A DNA stretch of 64,000 bases from Pseudocolwellia sp048296855 (GTDB taxonomy: Bacteria; Pseudomonadota; Gammaproteobacteria; Enterobacterales; Alteromonadaceae): assembly GCA_048296855.1 (NCBI GenBank), contig CP182631.1. One strand, written 5' to 3'. The position numbers and the translations under genes are program-made. Every line of letters starts with the position of its first letter. The first letter of the stretch is position 1. Shown here piece by piece: positions 35,984 through 44,459 of this stretch. The notes under the pieces were generated by a model that did not search any database, was not told where the DNA came from, and worked only from the letters and a program-made list of their open reading frames with translations.

Positions 35984-36313
35984 TTATGCGATAGGTCTCC
36001 AGCCTATGCAATCTAAAGGATAGCTACCTGTACCTGCAAAAAAGTCTACACAGGTTGTTATTTCACTTTTAAAATATAAATTATCATTTAACGAATGAGC
36101 GCCATGAAGGCTTACTTCGTGAATCAGGTGCCAAAAAACTCTTTCTCTTGCATTAGCTGGAGTTTCGTCTTGTATTTTAAGTAAAGTCCATTCATCCATA
36201 GTATTTAATATGAATTGATCTAATTCAGAATGATGTAACGAATGACTTATTACGGCTTGAATGTAATAAATGGTTTGTTTAATTTTTTCATTGATAAACT
36301 GCTCGATTATCAT
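35984..36313 (-). CDS. conserved hypothetical protein (109 aa)
   Basis: I do not recognise the family. The 109-residue soluble protein is mostly helical with several histidines (SHSLHHSELDQF, VFWHLIHEVSLHGAH) and ends in a compact aromatic and glycine-containing tail (VDFFAGTGSYPLDCIGWRPIA). The defined composition and normal codon use support a real gene. It lies 130 bp downstream in transcription from nothing obvious: the cyclophilin gene upstream on the same strand is separated by ~290 bp. Confidence 0.6.
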   Translation of the reverse strand: MIIEQFINEKIKQTIYYIQAVISHSLHHSELDQFILNTMDEWTLLKIQDETPANARERVFWHLIHEVSLHGAHSLNDNLYFKSEITTCVDFFAGTGSYPLDCIGWRPIA

Positions 36314-36442
36314 ATATTTTACTCTTTGAGTATGACGTCTTCTTTAATTCAATTTATATGAATTAAAATCTCCATGAAGTTCAGTATTTCCTATAGTTAA
36401 GTGGTATACGTTATATATGTATCGTTGAAAATAAAGTAAAAG

Positions 36443-36589
36443 TCAAAGAAGTTTATCTTGAAAATCGATTCTTATTTGTTGAATAATGTTCGATTTGTTC
36501 TTTTTCTTGTTGCTTTTAGTGTTGTTTTTTTTCGTTTTTTGTTCTTTTTTGTTACTGTTTATTTGTTGTATTAATTTTTTGAGAACCAT
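36443..36589 (-). CDS. possible lysine/asparagine-rich small protein (48 aa)
   Basis: An ATG at 36589 opens 48 codons with about 18 lysines, MVLKKLIQQINSNKKEQ at the start and IIQQIRIDFQDKLL at the end, so hydrophobic IQQI segments frame a basic core. It would sit 15 bp after the cyclophilin stop. No clear Shine-Dalgarno, and the A-rich strand could produce such a frame by chance, so this is tentative. The remainder of 36314-36604 shows nothing. Confidence 0.3.
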   Translation of the reverse strand: MVLKKLIQQINSNKKEQKTKKNNTKSNKKKNKSNIIQQIRIDFQDKLL

Positions 36590-36604
36590 CTTATTGTTAT
36601 TATT

Positions 36605-37201
36605 TTATTCTGTGGGTAGCAATGTAGCTTTGATTATTATAACTGGTTCAACCGGAACATCTTGCCAACCCATTCCATCATGATAGTCGGTTTTAACTTT
36701 TGCTATAGCCTCTAGTACTTCTTGACCTTCAGTTATACTACCAAAAACAGCGTATCCCCAGCTTCTTCCTGGATCCAAATTGGTGTTATCAGCCACATTG
36801 AAAAAGAACTGCCTATTAGCCGTATGCGGTTTTGATTCTTTTGCCATAGCAATAGTGCCTATTTCATTTTTTAAGCCATTGCCAGATTCATTAACAATAT
36901 CTTCATTTACTTTTTTAATAGTAAAATCTTTATCATAACCACCACCTTGCACGATAAAGTCTTTAATTACACGATGAAAAATAGTGTCGTTGTATTCACC
37001 TGTAATTACATAATTAAGAAAGTTGTCTACCGTAATAGGTGCTCTTACTTTATCTAATTCAACAATAATTGTACCCATTGATGTTTCAATTTTTACTTTT
37101 GGGTATAAGTTATCAGGGTCTATCTTTATGTCGTTAGCTTTAATAGCGGAGGAAGATAAAAGACAAAAAGCAAAAATGAGTTTGATGAAAGTTTTGAGCA
37201 T
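36605..37201 (-). CDS. exported cyclophilin-type peptidyl-prolyl isomerase
   Basis: Periplasmic prolyl isomerase of 198 residues. Signal peptide at 1-22 (IFAFCLLSSSAIKAND). The cyclophilin domain (~33-195) shows FHRVIKDFIVQGGGY with the catalytic arginine, HTANRQFFFNVADN with the substrate-binding glutamine region altered to RQFFF as in PpiA-like proteins, and AVFGSITEGQEVLEAI. It is similar to E. coli PpiA. It follows the yajG-like lipoprotein gene by 35 bp on the same strand. Confidence 0.92.
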   Translation of the reverse strand: MLKTFIKLIFAFCLLSSSAIKANDIKIDPDNLYPKVKIETSMGTIIVELDKVRAPITVDNFLNYVITGEYNDTIFHRVIKDFIVQGGGYDKDFTIKKVNEDIVNESGNGLKNEIGTIAMAKESKPHTANRQFFFNVADNTNLDPGRSWGYAVFGSITEGQEVLEAIAKVKTDYHDGMGWQDVPVEPVIIIKATLLPTE

Positions 37202-37236
37202 AATAAATGAACGCCTAGGCTACGAAAAGAAGATAA

Positions 37237-37827
37237 TTAAAAGGTATCAGAGTTGTTTGATTGTTGCTTAATCGCATTTTGTATTTCATTACTATTAGCA
37301 ATTCTTACAAGTAATGAAGCAAGTTGGTGATTGAAATCTCGCTCTAGCACAGCAATATCAGCTACTAACGGCCCAGCACTGCTGCCAGCAGTATTAAAGC
37401 TTTTTGTGGTGACTTGGTTGGAATTTGATACAGAAACGGTTAAGGCTATTGTATTTTTAGCTGTATAGTTAACTAAGCTTTGCTGAACCGTTATTAAAGC
37501 CGTATCAATAGTAATGTCAACGGTTATGTTGGCATATTGATCAAGTGTAATACCTTGTTTACGTAACACTGGATTTATCGCTTTATTGATTATATTAGTT
37601 AAACTATCTTGGCTTGAAAGTAGTTTAGCTGGCTCACCATCTTCTAAAATTTGAACAACTTGGTTACCTGTACGTTGGTCGATAATATTGAGTTGAATGC
37701 TTTTATCAAAATACACACCTTTTGAATAACCGATCAGCTCAGGCGACACCACAATATGCCGAGGTAAAGTTGTACACGCCGTTATTATGTTTAATAAAGT
37801 TATGGTTAACAGTAATTTTAATTTCAT
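37237..37827 (-). CDS. YajG-family lipoprotein
   Basis: Envelope lipoprotein of 196 residues with signal peptide MKLKLLLTITLLNIITAC and lipidation at C18 (ITAC|TT). The mature region resembles E. coli YajG (putative lipoprotein of unknown function, linked to muropeptide recycling genes in enterobacteria): ISPE-like start VVSPELI, DQRTGNQVVQIL, alternating strands. Its ATG overlaps the rlmG stop as ATGA, so it is translated with rlmG. Nearby ampG gives a loose envelope-recycling context. Confidence 0.8.
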   Translation of the reverse strand: MKLKLLLTITLLNIITACTTLPRHIVVSPELIGYSKGVYFDKSIQLNIIDQRTGNQVVQILEDGEPAKLLSSQDSLTNIINKAINPVLRKQGITLDQYANITVDITIDTALITVQQSLVNYTAKNTIALTVSVSNSNQVTTKSFNTAGSSAGPLVADIAVLERDFNHQLASLLVRIANSNEIQNAIKQQSNNSDTF

Positions 37828-38978
37828 CGTTTAATTGCCGCTGTAGTTACAAACTTATCATTACTAGCAACGAGTTTTTCATTACCAAAAATTCGCTGTA
37901 ACTTGATATGATAAGCTAATTGGCGGTTACCTATAATACGTAACTCGCCTCCCTTTTTTAATACTCTATGGCTATCTTTAAACATTTGCCAAGCAATATG
38001 ATCTGTTGTTGCTGTTTGTTGATGAAAAGGTGGATTACACAAAATTAAATCTACGCTTCCACCTTCAACGCTACTTAAACAATCATTAATATTGAATGTA
38101 CATTTTTCTGCTAAATCTGGGAAGTTTGTTTTAATATTTTCTTCCGCTGATTTTATCGCCATAAATGATTCATCATAAAAATGAATTTCAGCGTCGGGTT
38201 GTTGATCTAAAACTGACAATCCGACAACACCATTACCACAGCCTAAGTCTATAACTGTTGCTCCAGCTGACACATTCGGCAGGTTATTAATAAAATATCG
38301 AGCGCCAATATCAAGTTTTTCTCTTGAGTAAACATTAGAACGATTGGAAATAGAAAATACTTTATCTTTGTTTTGTATTGACGGCATTTCCCAACAAGTT
38401 GGAAATGGCGATTCTATGTTTGGTTTATTTTCTATATGAGTAAAAACAAGGCGAGCTTTCTTTACGGCTAATGACGTTGTTGTAGCACCTAAATGCTTTT
38501 CAAATAATTTTAAGGTTGAGCTATGAATTTCTTTTGCTCTATCAGCTGCAATAAATACAGTATTTTCGCTGTACTTCTCATTAATTTGCATCAGTTGATC
38601 AATTAATAATGATTTACTTTTTGGGATCTTATATAAAATTAAATCAATATTATCTGGTAGTTCATCAGTACTTGTTAAATAGCTAATACTTTCAGCATTT
38701 ATGTAGTTTTGTTCTACATTCAGTTTTATCCCTTGCTGACTTATATATGAATCATTAACACAAAATACATGATGCTGAGATAAGTTACAGGTGAGTGCGC
38801 CAAAAGCATCGTTAAACACGAGTATGTTTTGTTGCTTATCCGTTAGGTGATTTTCATTTAAGTAATTAATTAAATATTCATCAGCGGCATCCCAGGCTTG
38901 TAAACTACGGTTAACTTGTCCTACAGGGAAACGATCTAGAAAAAGGTTTTTATCATTAAAAATAAAAGGGCTGATCAT
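37824..38978 (-). CDS. rlmG: 23S rRNA (guanine-N2)-methyltransferase RlmG
   Basis: SAM-dependent enzyme that makes m2G1835 in 23S rRNA. The 384 residues have the duplicated architecture of RlmG/RsmC: an inactive N-terminal methyltransferase-like half (LQAWDAADEYLI, VFNDAFGALTCNL, characteristic of RlmG) and an active C-terminal half with the SAM loop DLGCGNGVVGLSVL and the catalytic NPPFHQQ. E. coli RlmG is 378 residues and aligns well at these motifs. First gene of rlmG-yajG-cyclophilin. Confidence 0.93.
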   Translation of the reverse strand: MISPFIFNDKNLFLDRFPVGQVNRSLQAWDAADEYLINYLNENHLTDKQQNILVFNDAFGALTCNLSQHHVFCVNDSYISQQGIKLNVEQNYINAESISYLTSTDELPDNIDLILYKIPKSKSLLIDQLMQINEKYSENTVFIAADRAKEIHSSTLKLFEKHLGATTTSLAVKKARLVFTHIENKPNIESPFPTCWEMPSIQNKDKVFSISNRSNVYSREKLDIGARYFINNLPNVSAGATVIDLGCGNGVVGLSVLDQQPDAEIHFYDESFMAIKSAEENIKTNFPDLAEKCTFNINDCLSSVEGGSVDLILCNPPFHQQTATTDHIAWQMFKDSHRVLKKGGELRIIGNRQLAYHIKLQRIFGNEKLVASNDKFVTTAAIKR

Positions 38979-39199
38979 ATTAAAATTTACAACGAAAAAG
39001 TGAATGTTGGAGAAGTCTATTGTGTCAAAAATTAACGAGTGCGGCTAGTCGCTTTAAAGATAAATAATTAAAACTATTTATCTAAGTTAAACACATATTT
39101 AGCGAAAAGAGCTCTATATTCTGCTTATATTTGATGGATTATTTTACTTTATAGGCTACGCTTATTAGTAATGTTAATAAAAATAACATGAGGGAATAT

Positions 39200-39520
39200 A
39201 TGGCTATTGAATTGTTAATAGAAGAGAAACTTATCAACGCATTTTCTCCGTTGCATATTGATATTACTAAGGAAAAGTTACTATTTGATTTTCCTGATCC
39301 TGAACAATTTCATTTTAATGTCGTTATGATATCCACAATATTTGAGGGGGTGAGAATTAAACAACGGCATAAAGCCATCAACAGTATTTTAGCCAAAGAA
39401 TTAATCGAAAGTATTTCGGTACTCACTCTTCATACTTATACCGAGAAAGAATGGTTATATCGGTTTTCATCCTTACCTTTATTTATGAGTAACTCAAACC
39501 TGACTAGAAAAATAGCGTAA
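39200..39520 (+). CDS. bolA: BolA family protein
   Basis: Small alpha/beta protein (106 residues) of the BolA class, which partners with monothiol glutaredoxins in iron-sulfur trafficking and can affect cell shape and envelope genes under stress. Conserved segments are FNVVMISTIFEGVRIKQRHKAIN and LHTYTEKEW, very like E. coli BolA. The start at 39200 is chosen because AGGGA lies four bases upstream; an ATG at 39188 would place the Shine-Dalgarno inside the gene. Divergent from rlmG. Confidence 0.85.
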   Translation: MAIELLIEEKLINAFSPLHIDITKEKLLFDFPDPEQFHFNVVMISTIFEGVRIKQRHKAINSILAKELIESISVLTLHTYTEKEWLYRFSSLPLFMSNSNLTRKIA

Positions 39521-39579
39521 AGGGATTAACATAGACGTGTGTCTTATACGAGGGGAGAAGCTGTAGATTAAAAATACAT

Positions 39580-39609
39580 AAACATAATTATTTTAAAATA
39601 ATTATGTTT
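39580..39609. promoter_or_regulatory. 30-bp perfect palindrome before the TRAP operon
   Basis: AAACATAATTATTTT (39580-39594) is followed at once by its exact complement AAAATAATTATGTTT. It ends 6 bp before the -35 of the TRAP promoter, an activator-like position. It could instead end the bolA transcript, but the stem has no G/C clamp and no loop. Confidence 0.55.
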
Positions 39610-39615
39610 CCACTT

Positions 39616-39645
39616 TTGAAATTCTGTTATTTTTGTCCGTATAAT
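39616..39645 (+). promoter_or_regulatory. sigma70 promoter of the TRAP operon
   Basis: TTGAAA (39616-39621), 18-bp spacer, TATAAT (39640-39645). Transcription would begin near 39652, leaving only about 5 nt before ATG 39657 but about 20 nt before ATG 39672, which supports the latter start. Confidence 0.65.
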
Positions 39646-39671
39646 AATTACAATGTATGGATTTTCACTCA

Positions 39672-40220
39672 ATGGGAAATAATCTCATTCAATCTTTTAT
39701 TCATTTTATTGATAAATTTACACATTTAACCGGCAAGCTTGTTTCTTGGTTTTCTCTTTTTATGGTACTCATCACTTTTATTATTGTTGTACTTAGGTAT
39801 GGTTTTAATATGGGATGGATTGCCATGCAAGAATCTGTTTTATATATGCATGGATTAGTTTTTCTTTTAGGTTCTGCTTATACTTTGAAAGAAAATGGCC
39901 ATGTACGTATCGATGTTTTTTATCAAAAATACTCAGTAAAAACTAAAGCGTTAGTGGATTTATTTGGTACTGTTTTTTTACTTATTCCTGTTTGTACTTT
40001 TATTTTTTACATTAGCTGGGACTATGTTTTAGTTTCTTGGCGCATTATGGAAACATCATCTCAACCCGGTGGCTTACCCTTTGTTTATATAAGTAAAACC
40101 TTTCTATTACTTTTTTCAATAACACTTATTCTTCAAGGTATTTCAGAAATACTCAGAAATGTACTGATATACAAGAACGAGAAAACCGATACCGTAAATA
40201 ATATCGAGGGTGTAAGTTAA
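39672..40220 (+). CDS. TRAP transporter small permease (DctQ type)
   Basis: Four-span inner-membrane subunit of a tripartite ATP-independent periplasmic transporter. Signature VVLRYGFNMGWIAMQESVLYMHGLVFLLGSAYTL and GHVRIDVFY are typical DctQ. I take ATG 39672 (MGNNLIQSF), giving 182 residues, because the predicted transcription start leaves no leader for the ATG at 39657. Its stop overlaps the large-permease start by one base. First gene of a three-gene TRAP operon. Confidence 0.9.
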   Translation: MGNNLIQSFIHFIDKFTHLTGKLVSWFSLFMVLITFIIVVLRYGFNMGWIAMQESVLYMHGLVFLLGSAYTLKENGHVRIDVFYQKYSVKTKALVDLFGTVFLLIPVCTFIFYISWDYVLVSWRIMETSSQPGGLPFVYISKTFLLLFSITLILQGISEILRNVLIYKNEKTDTVNNIEGVS

Positions 40221-41605
40221 TGGAATACCTTGCTTTGTGGATGTTTTTATTCGTTTGTATTGTTTTAGTTATTGGTTATCCCGTTGCATTATCTTTAGCT
40301 GGCTCGGCGTTGCTTTTTGCTGGAGTCGGAGTGTTTTTTGACATTTTTGATGCCAGTATATTATCAGCGTTACCTAGTCGATTATTCGGTATTGTAAATA
40401 ACCAAACCTTACTTGCAGTGCCTTTGTTTGTTTTTATGGGGGCGATGTTAGAGCGTTCTAAAATTGCAGAGAACTTACTTAATGCAATGACATTGTTGTT
40501 TGGTAAATTAAACGGTGGTCTGGGGATTTCAGTAATCATAGTTGGAATGATATTAGCCGCAAGCACAGGAATTGTTGGGGCTACCGTAGTAACTATGGGA
40601 ATGTTGTCGTTACCTACTATGCTCAAGCGCGGTTACTGCCCTAAATACTCTTCAGGTATTATTTGTGCTACGGGTACATTAGGTCAAATTATTCCTCCGT
40701 CAATCGCTTTAGTTTTATTAGGTGATGTACTTTCAAGCGCTTATCAAAAAGCACAGTTAAATATGGGGATCTTTAGCCCTAAAACAGTTTCTGTGGGCGA
40801 TTTATTCGCTGGTGCCGTTATTCCTGGCTTCATACTTGTTGGACTCTATATTCTTTATACAATTACATTAGCTATCTTAAAGCCTTCATCTGTTCCACCC
40901 CTTGATGATGAAGAAGTGAATAAGTTGATGAATGGTGAATCAAAGCTGAGTATCTTTTTATCTGCGCTTATTCCTCCTCTATTATTAATGTGCTGTGTTT
41001 TAGGGTCTATTTTATTAGGTTATGCAACGCCTACTGAAGCGGCTGCAGTTGGTGCTGTTGGCTCATTAATATTAGCTGCTTGGCAAAAACAGTTAACCTT
41101 ACCTAACCTGCAATCGGTTATGCAAAGTACGGTAAAAATATCATCTATGGTGTTTCTTATTTTGATTGGAGCGAGCTTATTCTCTTTAGTTTTTAGAGGC
41201 TTTGGGGGTGAAGAACTTATTCATAGTGTATTTGAAGGAATTCCAGGAGGTGTTATTGGTGCAACAATTGTTGTAATGCTTATTATTTTCTTTTTAGGTT
41301 TTATATTAGATTTTATTGAGATCACTTTTGTTGTTGTGCCTATAGTTGCTCCTATATTATTAGCTATGGGGCTTGATCCTATATGGTTAGGTATAATGAT
41401 CGCAATTAACTTACAAACATCCTTTTTAACACCACCATTTGGTTTTGCTTTGTTTTATTTAAGGGGCGTTGCAGATAAAAATCTTAAAACAATCGAAATC
41501 TATAAAGGAGTTATTCCTTTTATTTTAATACAACTATTCTTGTTAGGTGTCTTGGCTATTTGGCCTGAGCTCATAACCTGGTTACCTCAAAAAATATATG
41601 GATAG
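40220..41605 (+). CDS. TRAP transporter large permease (DctM type)
   Basis: The 461-residue ion-coupled carrier of the TRAP system with about 12 membrane segments. Family motifs: PLFVFMGAMLERS, GATVVTMGMLSLPTMLKRGY, ATGTLGQIIPPSIALVLLGD, YATPTEAAAVGAVGSL and NLQTSFLTPPFGFALFYLRG. TRAP carriers use the sodium gradient, fitting an organism that also has Na+-NQR. It overlaps dctQ by one base and is 5 bp ahead of the binding-protein gene. Confidence 0.95.
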   Translation: MEYLALWMFLFVCIVLVIGYPVALSLAGSALLFAGVGVFFDIFDASILSALPSRLFGIVNNQTLLAVPLFVFMGAMLERSKIAENLLNAMTLLFGKLNGGLGISVIIVGMILAASTGIVGATVVTMGMLSLPTMLKRGYCPKYSSGIICATGTLGQIIPPSIALVLLGDVLSSAYQKAQLNMGIFSPKTVSVGDLFAGAVIPGFILVGLYILYTITLAILKPSSVPPLDDEEVNKLMNGESKLSIFLSALIPPLLLMCCVLGSILLGYATPTEAAAVGAVGSLILAAWQKQLTLPNLQSVMQSTVKISSMVFLILIGASLFSLVFRGFGGEELIHSVFEGIPGGVIGATIVVMLIIFFLGFILDFIEITFVVVPIVAPILLAMGLDPIWLGIMIAINLQTSFLTPPFGFALFYLRGVADKNLKTIEIYKGVIPFILIQLFLLGVLAIWPELITWLPQKIYG

Positions 41606-41610
41606 AAAAT

Positions 41611-42717
41611 ATGAATATACTAAGAAGTAAAATGTTTTCCTTATGCTCGGTACTCTTAATAAGTGCTGTTGTAATTACAGGATGTGGTAGCGACAAACAA
41701 TCAACTTCTCAAGCTGGAGCAGCCGAAGTTAAAACTTATAAATGGAAAATGGTGACCTCTTGGCCGAAAAATTTTCCTGGTTTAGGAACCGCTCCTGAAA
41801 CGTTTTCCAAGTACGTCGAAAAAATGAGTGCTGGACGTTTAACCGTTAAAGTATTTGGAGCAGGGGAGTTGGTACCGGGATTAGAAGTATTTGATACTGT
41901 TTCTCAAGGTACCGTTGAAATGGGGCATAGTGGTGCTTATTACTGGAAAGGTAAAATACCAGCAGCACAAATGTTTAGTACTATTCCTTTTGGTATGACA
42001 GCAACAGAAATGAATGCTTGGTTACACTTTGGTGGTGGTTTAGAGCTTTGGGAAGAGTTGTATAAACCTTTTGGTCTTATCCCTATGGCTGGCGGAAATT
42101 CAGGTGGGCAATTTGCAGGTTGGTTTAAAAAAGAAATCAATTCGGTTGATGATCTTAAAGGCTTAAAAATGAGAATGCCTGGTTTAGGTGGCGAAGTACT
42201 TAAACGTGCGGGTGGTATTCCTATTAATTTAGCCGGTGGAGAAATTTTTTCATCATTGCAAAGTGGAGCTTTAGACGCATCTGAGTGGGTAGGACCATAT
42301 AACGACTTAGCGTTCGGATTTTATCAAGTTGCAGATTATTACTATTCATCTATATGGCATGAAACAGGCACAACACTTGAATTTATGATCAACGAAAAAG
42401 CTTTTAATGAGCTGCCAAGTGATTTACAAGAAATAGTAAGAATAGCGGCCAAAGCGGTTAATCAAGACATGCTTGATGAATATACTGCTCGAAACAGTAA
42501 TGCGTTAAAAGTGTTAGTTGATGAGCACAATGTAAAATTAAAACAATTTCCTGATGACGTATTATTAGCATTAAAAAAGCACACAAAAGACGTTTTAGCT
42601 GATGAGGCTAAAAAAGATAAAGACTTTGCTAGAGTATTAGAGTCTTACCAAGACTTTCTTTCAAAAGCTCGTGACTACAACGATTTAACGCTAAAAGAAT
42701 ATTTACAGCATAGATAA
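41611..42717 (+). CDS. TRAP substrate-binding lipoprotein (DctP family, TakP-like)
   Basis: Periplasm-facing solute receptor of 368 residues. Lipobox VITGC puts lipidation at C25, which is unusual because most DctP proteins in Gram-negatives are soluble. The mature part is close to the TakP/alpha-keto acid or lactate-binding group: KWKMVTSWPKNFPGLGTAPE, GEIFSSLQSGALDASEWVGPYNDLAFGFYQVADYYY and SIWHETGT. That suggests a 2-oxo or 2-hydroxy monocarboxylate substrate; direct evidence is lacking. Third gene of the TRAP operon. Confidence 0.9.
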   Translation: MNILRSKMFSLCSVLLISAVVITGCGSDKQSTSQAGAAEVKTYKWKMVTSWPKNFPGLGTAPETFSKYVEKMSAGRLTVKVFGAGELVPGLEVFDTVSQGTVEMGHSGAYYWKGKIPAAQMFSTIPFGMTATEMNAWLHFGGGLELWEELYKPFGLIPMAGGNSGGQFAGWFKKEINSVDDLKGLKMRMPGLGGEVLKRAGGIPINLAGGEIFSSLQSGALDASEWVGPYNDLAFGFYQVADYYYSSIWHETGTTLEFMINEKAFNELPSDLQEIVRIAAKAVNQDMLDEYTARNSNALKVLVDEHNVKLKQFPDDVLLALKKHTKDVLADEAKKDKDFARVLESYQDFLSKARDYNDLTLKEYLQHR

Positions 42718-42725
42718 ATTTTGTC

Positions 42726-42758
42726 TGCAAAGTGTGATTGTTTTAGTTACACTTTGCA
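42726..42758 (+). terminator. hairpin after the TRAP operon
   Basis: TGCAAAGTGT (42726-42735) and ACACTTTGCA (42749-42758) pair perfectly over a 13-base loop, 8 bp after the last TRAP gene. No T run follows. Confidence 0.5.
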
Positions 42759-42927
42759 TAATTCAACTGCTCGTACCTCTTATTTTTTTCAGCAGAGTAA
42801 ACTATGCCCATTAAAATGAAGAGCAGTAATACTAAACGGATGAATTCACGCTAAATGATTACTCATATATCTGATTAGTATTATCGAGCTCAACAATCGA
42901 CAACATATATAAATATAAGGTTTTTTT

Positions 42928-44118
42928 ATGGTTATTAAGCCAAAAATTCGTGGTTTTATCTGTACCAATGCACACCCTGTAGGTTGTGATACTCATGTAA
43001 ATGAACAAATTGCTTATGTTAAGCAACATGAACAAGCTAACACTAAACCAAAAAATGTACTGGTTATAGGTGCATCTACTGGATACGGTTTAGCTTCTAG
43101 AATTACAGCGGCTTTTGGTAATAATGCGAAAACATTAGGTATTTTCTTCGAAAAACCACCAACTGAAAAGAAAACAGCTTCAGCAGGTTGGTATAACACA
43201 GCTGCTTTTCAAAAAGCTGCAGATGAAGCAGGCCTTTGGTCTAAAAACATTAATGGTGATGCTTTTTCTCATGAAATAAAAGCTAAAGCGATTAACACCA
43301 TTAAAGAAGAGTTAGGCCAAATAGATCTCATTGTTTATAGTTTAGCATCTCCACGTAGAACCGATCCTGATACAGGTGAAGTATACTCTTCAACGCTTAA
43401 GCCTATTGGTCAAAGTGTTACCACTAAAAATTTAAATACTTCAAAACGTGTTATTGATTCTGTTTCTGTAGAAGCCGCTTCTGAAGAAGAAATTCAAGGC
43501 ACTATCGACGTAATGGGTGGAGCCGATTGGGAGCTTTGGATCAAAGCACTTAATGAAGCAGGCGTATTATCAGAAGGCTTTAAAACAGTTGCATACACAT
43601 ACATAGGTAAAGAATTAACTTGGCCTATTTACGGTAAAGCAACTATTGGTAAAGCCAAAGAAGACTTAGATCGTGCAGCATCAGCAATTAAAGCCTCAAC
43701 ACAAGCTATTAAAGGCGAAGCTTACGTTACTTCACTTAATGCGGTAGTTACTCAAGCAAGCTCAGCAATTCCTATTATGCCATTGTATATTTCTGCTATG
43801 TTTAAAGTAATGAAAGCTGATGGTACATATGAAGGTTGTATAGAACAGATTCAAAATTTATTTGTTGAAAATATTTATGGTGAAACGCCTCGTTTAGACG
43901 AAGAAGGGCGCTTACGTCAAAACTACAAAGAATTAGAAGACAGTGTTCAACAACGTGTAACCGATATTTGGAATACTGTTGATACCGACACTATTGATGA
44001 GTTAACTGACTATGAAGGTTACCATCAAGAATTTTTAAAACTGTTTGGATTTGGTGTTGATAGTGTTGATTATGACGCTGATGTAAACCCTGTTGTACAA
44101 ATTAATCACTTAGATTAA
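42928..44118 (+). CDS. fabV: enoyl-ACP reductase FabV
   Basis: NADH-dependent reduction of trans-2-enoyl-ACP, the last step of each fatty acid elongation cycle. The 396-residue protein is the FabV/TER type, larger than FabI. Cofactor loop VLVIGASTGYGLASRITAAFG at ~44-64 and catalytic Y235-x8-K244 (IYGKATIGKAK) are intact. FabV enzymes are typically insensitive to triclosan. The first residues MVIKPKIRGFICTNAHPVGC are family-typical, fixing the start. It stands alone between the TRAP and nqr operons. Confidence 0.96.
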   Translation: MVIKPKIRGFICTNAHPVGCDTHVNEQIAYVKQHEQANTKPKNVLVIGASTGYGLASRITAAFGNNAKTLGIFFEKPPTEKKTASAGWYNTAAFQKAADEAGLWSKNINGDAFSHEIKAKAINTIKEELGQIDLIVYSLASPRRTDPDTGEVYSSTLKPIGQSVTTKNLNTSKRVIDSVSVEAASEEEIQGTIDVMGGADWELWIKALNEAGVLSEGFKTVAYTYIGKELTWPIYGKATIGKAKEDLDRAASAIKASTQAIKGEAYVTSLNAVVTQASSAIPIMPLYISAMFKVMKADGTYEGCIEQIQNLFVENIYGETPRLDEEGRLRQNYKELEDSVQQRVTDIWNTVDTDTIDELTDYEGYHQEFLKLFGFGVDSVDYDADVNPVVQINHLD

Positions 44119-44145
44119 TTTTCAACCAAGGTTGCACCAATTTGA

Positions 44146-44176
44146 AAAGCCGATAATTAAAATATCGGTTTTTTTT
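44146..44176 (+). terminator. intrinsic terminator of fabV
   Basis: CCGATA (44150-44155) with TATCGG (44163-44168), a 7-base loop and T8 immediately after. The following gap to nqrA (44177-44459) has a bulged hairpin at about 44317-44350 (CAGTGGAAACA/TGTTTCTTACTG) and no gene. Confidence 0.85.
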
Positions 44177-44459
44177 GCACTAAAATATAACTTTTTGCGT
44201 GAATTTTGAGCTAATAATTATTTATTAGCCTAAATTATAATGAAAAGTTGTAGCGACCGTAGAATGATATTGAATTATTGTGCTAAAATCGCGCCAGAAA
44301 AATTTTAACCTAGAGCCAGTGGAAACAAGTTTATTCTCTGTTTCTTACTGAAATACACTGAAATCAATATTTTTATTTGTACTGGTTATGTTCATGCGTA
44401 AATGGTTTGAATAAAAATCTTTGATTTTGATACTCCCATCAAAAGTAGTGCAAGTGTTT

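Noticed and set aside
36486..36683. Plus-strand frame of 65 codons rich in Phe and Leu
   Set aside because: It is the complement of an A-rich tract and overlaps the 3' end of the cyclophilin gene; composition is that of a shadow frame.
42726..42758. CRP-type site after the TRAP operon
   Set aside because: The TGTGA half is present but the spacing to a TCACA half is wrong; a hairpin explains the symmetry better.
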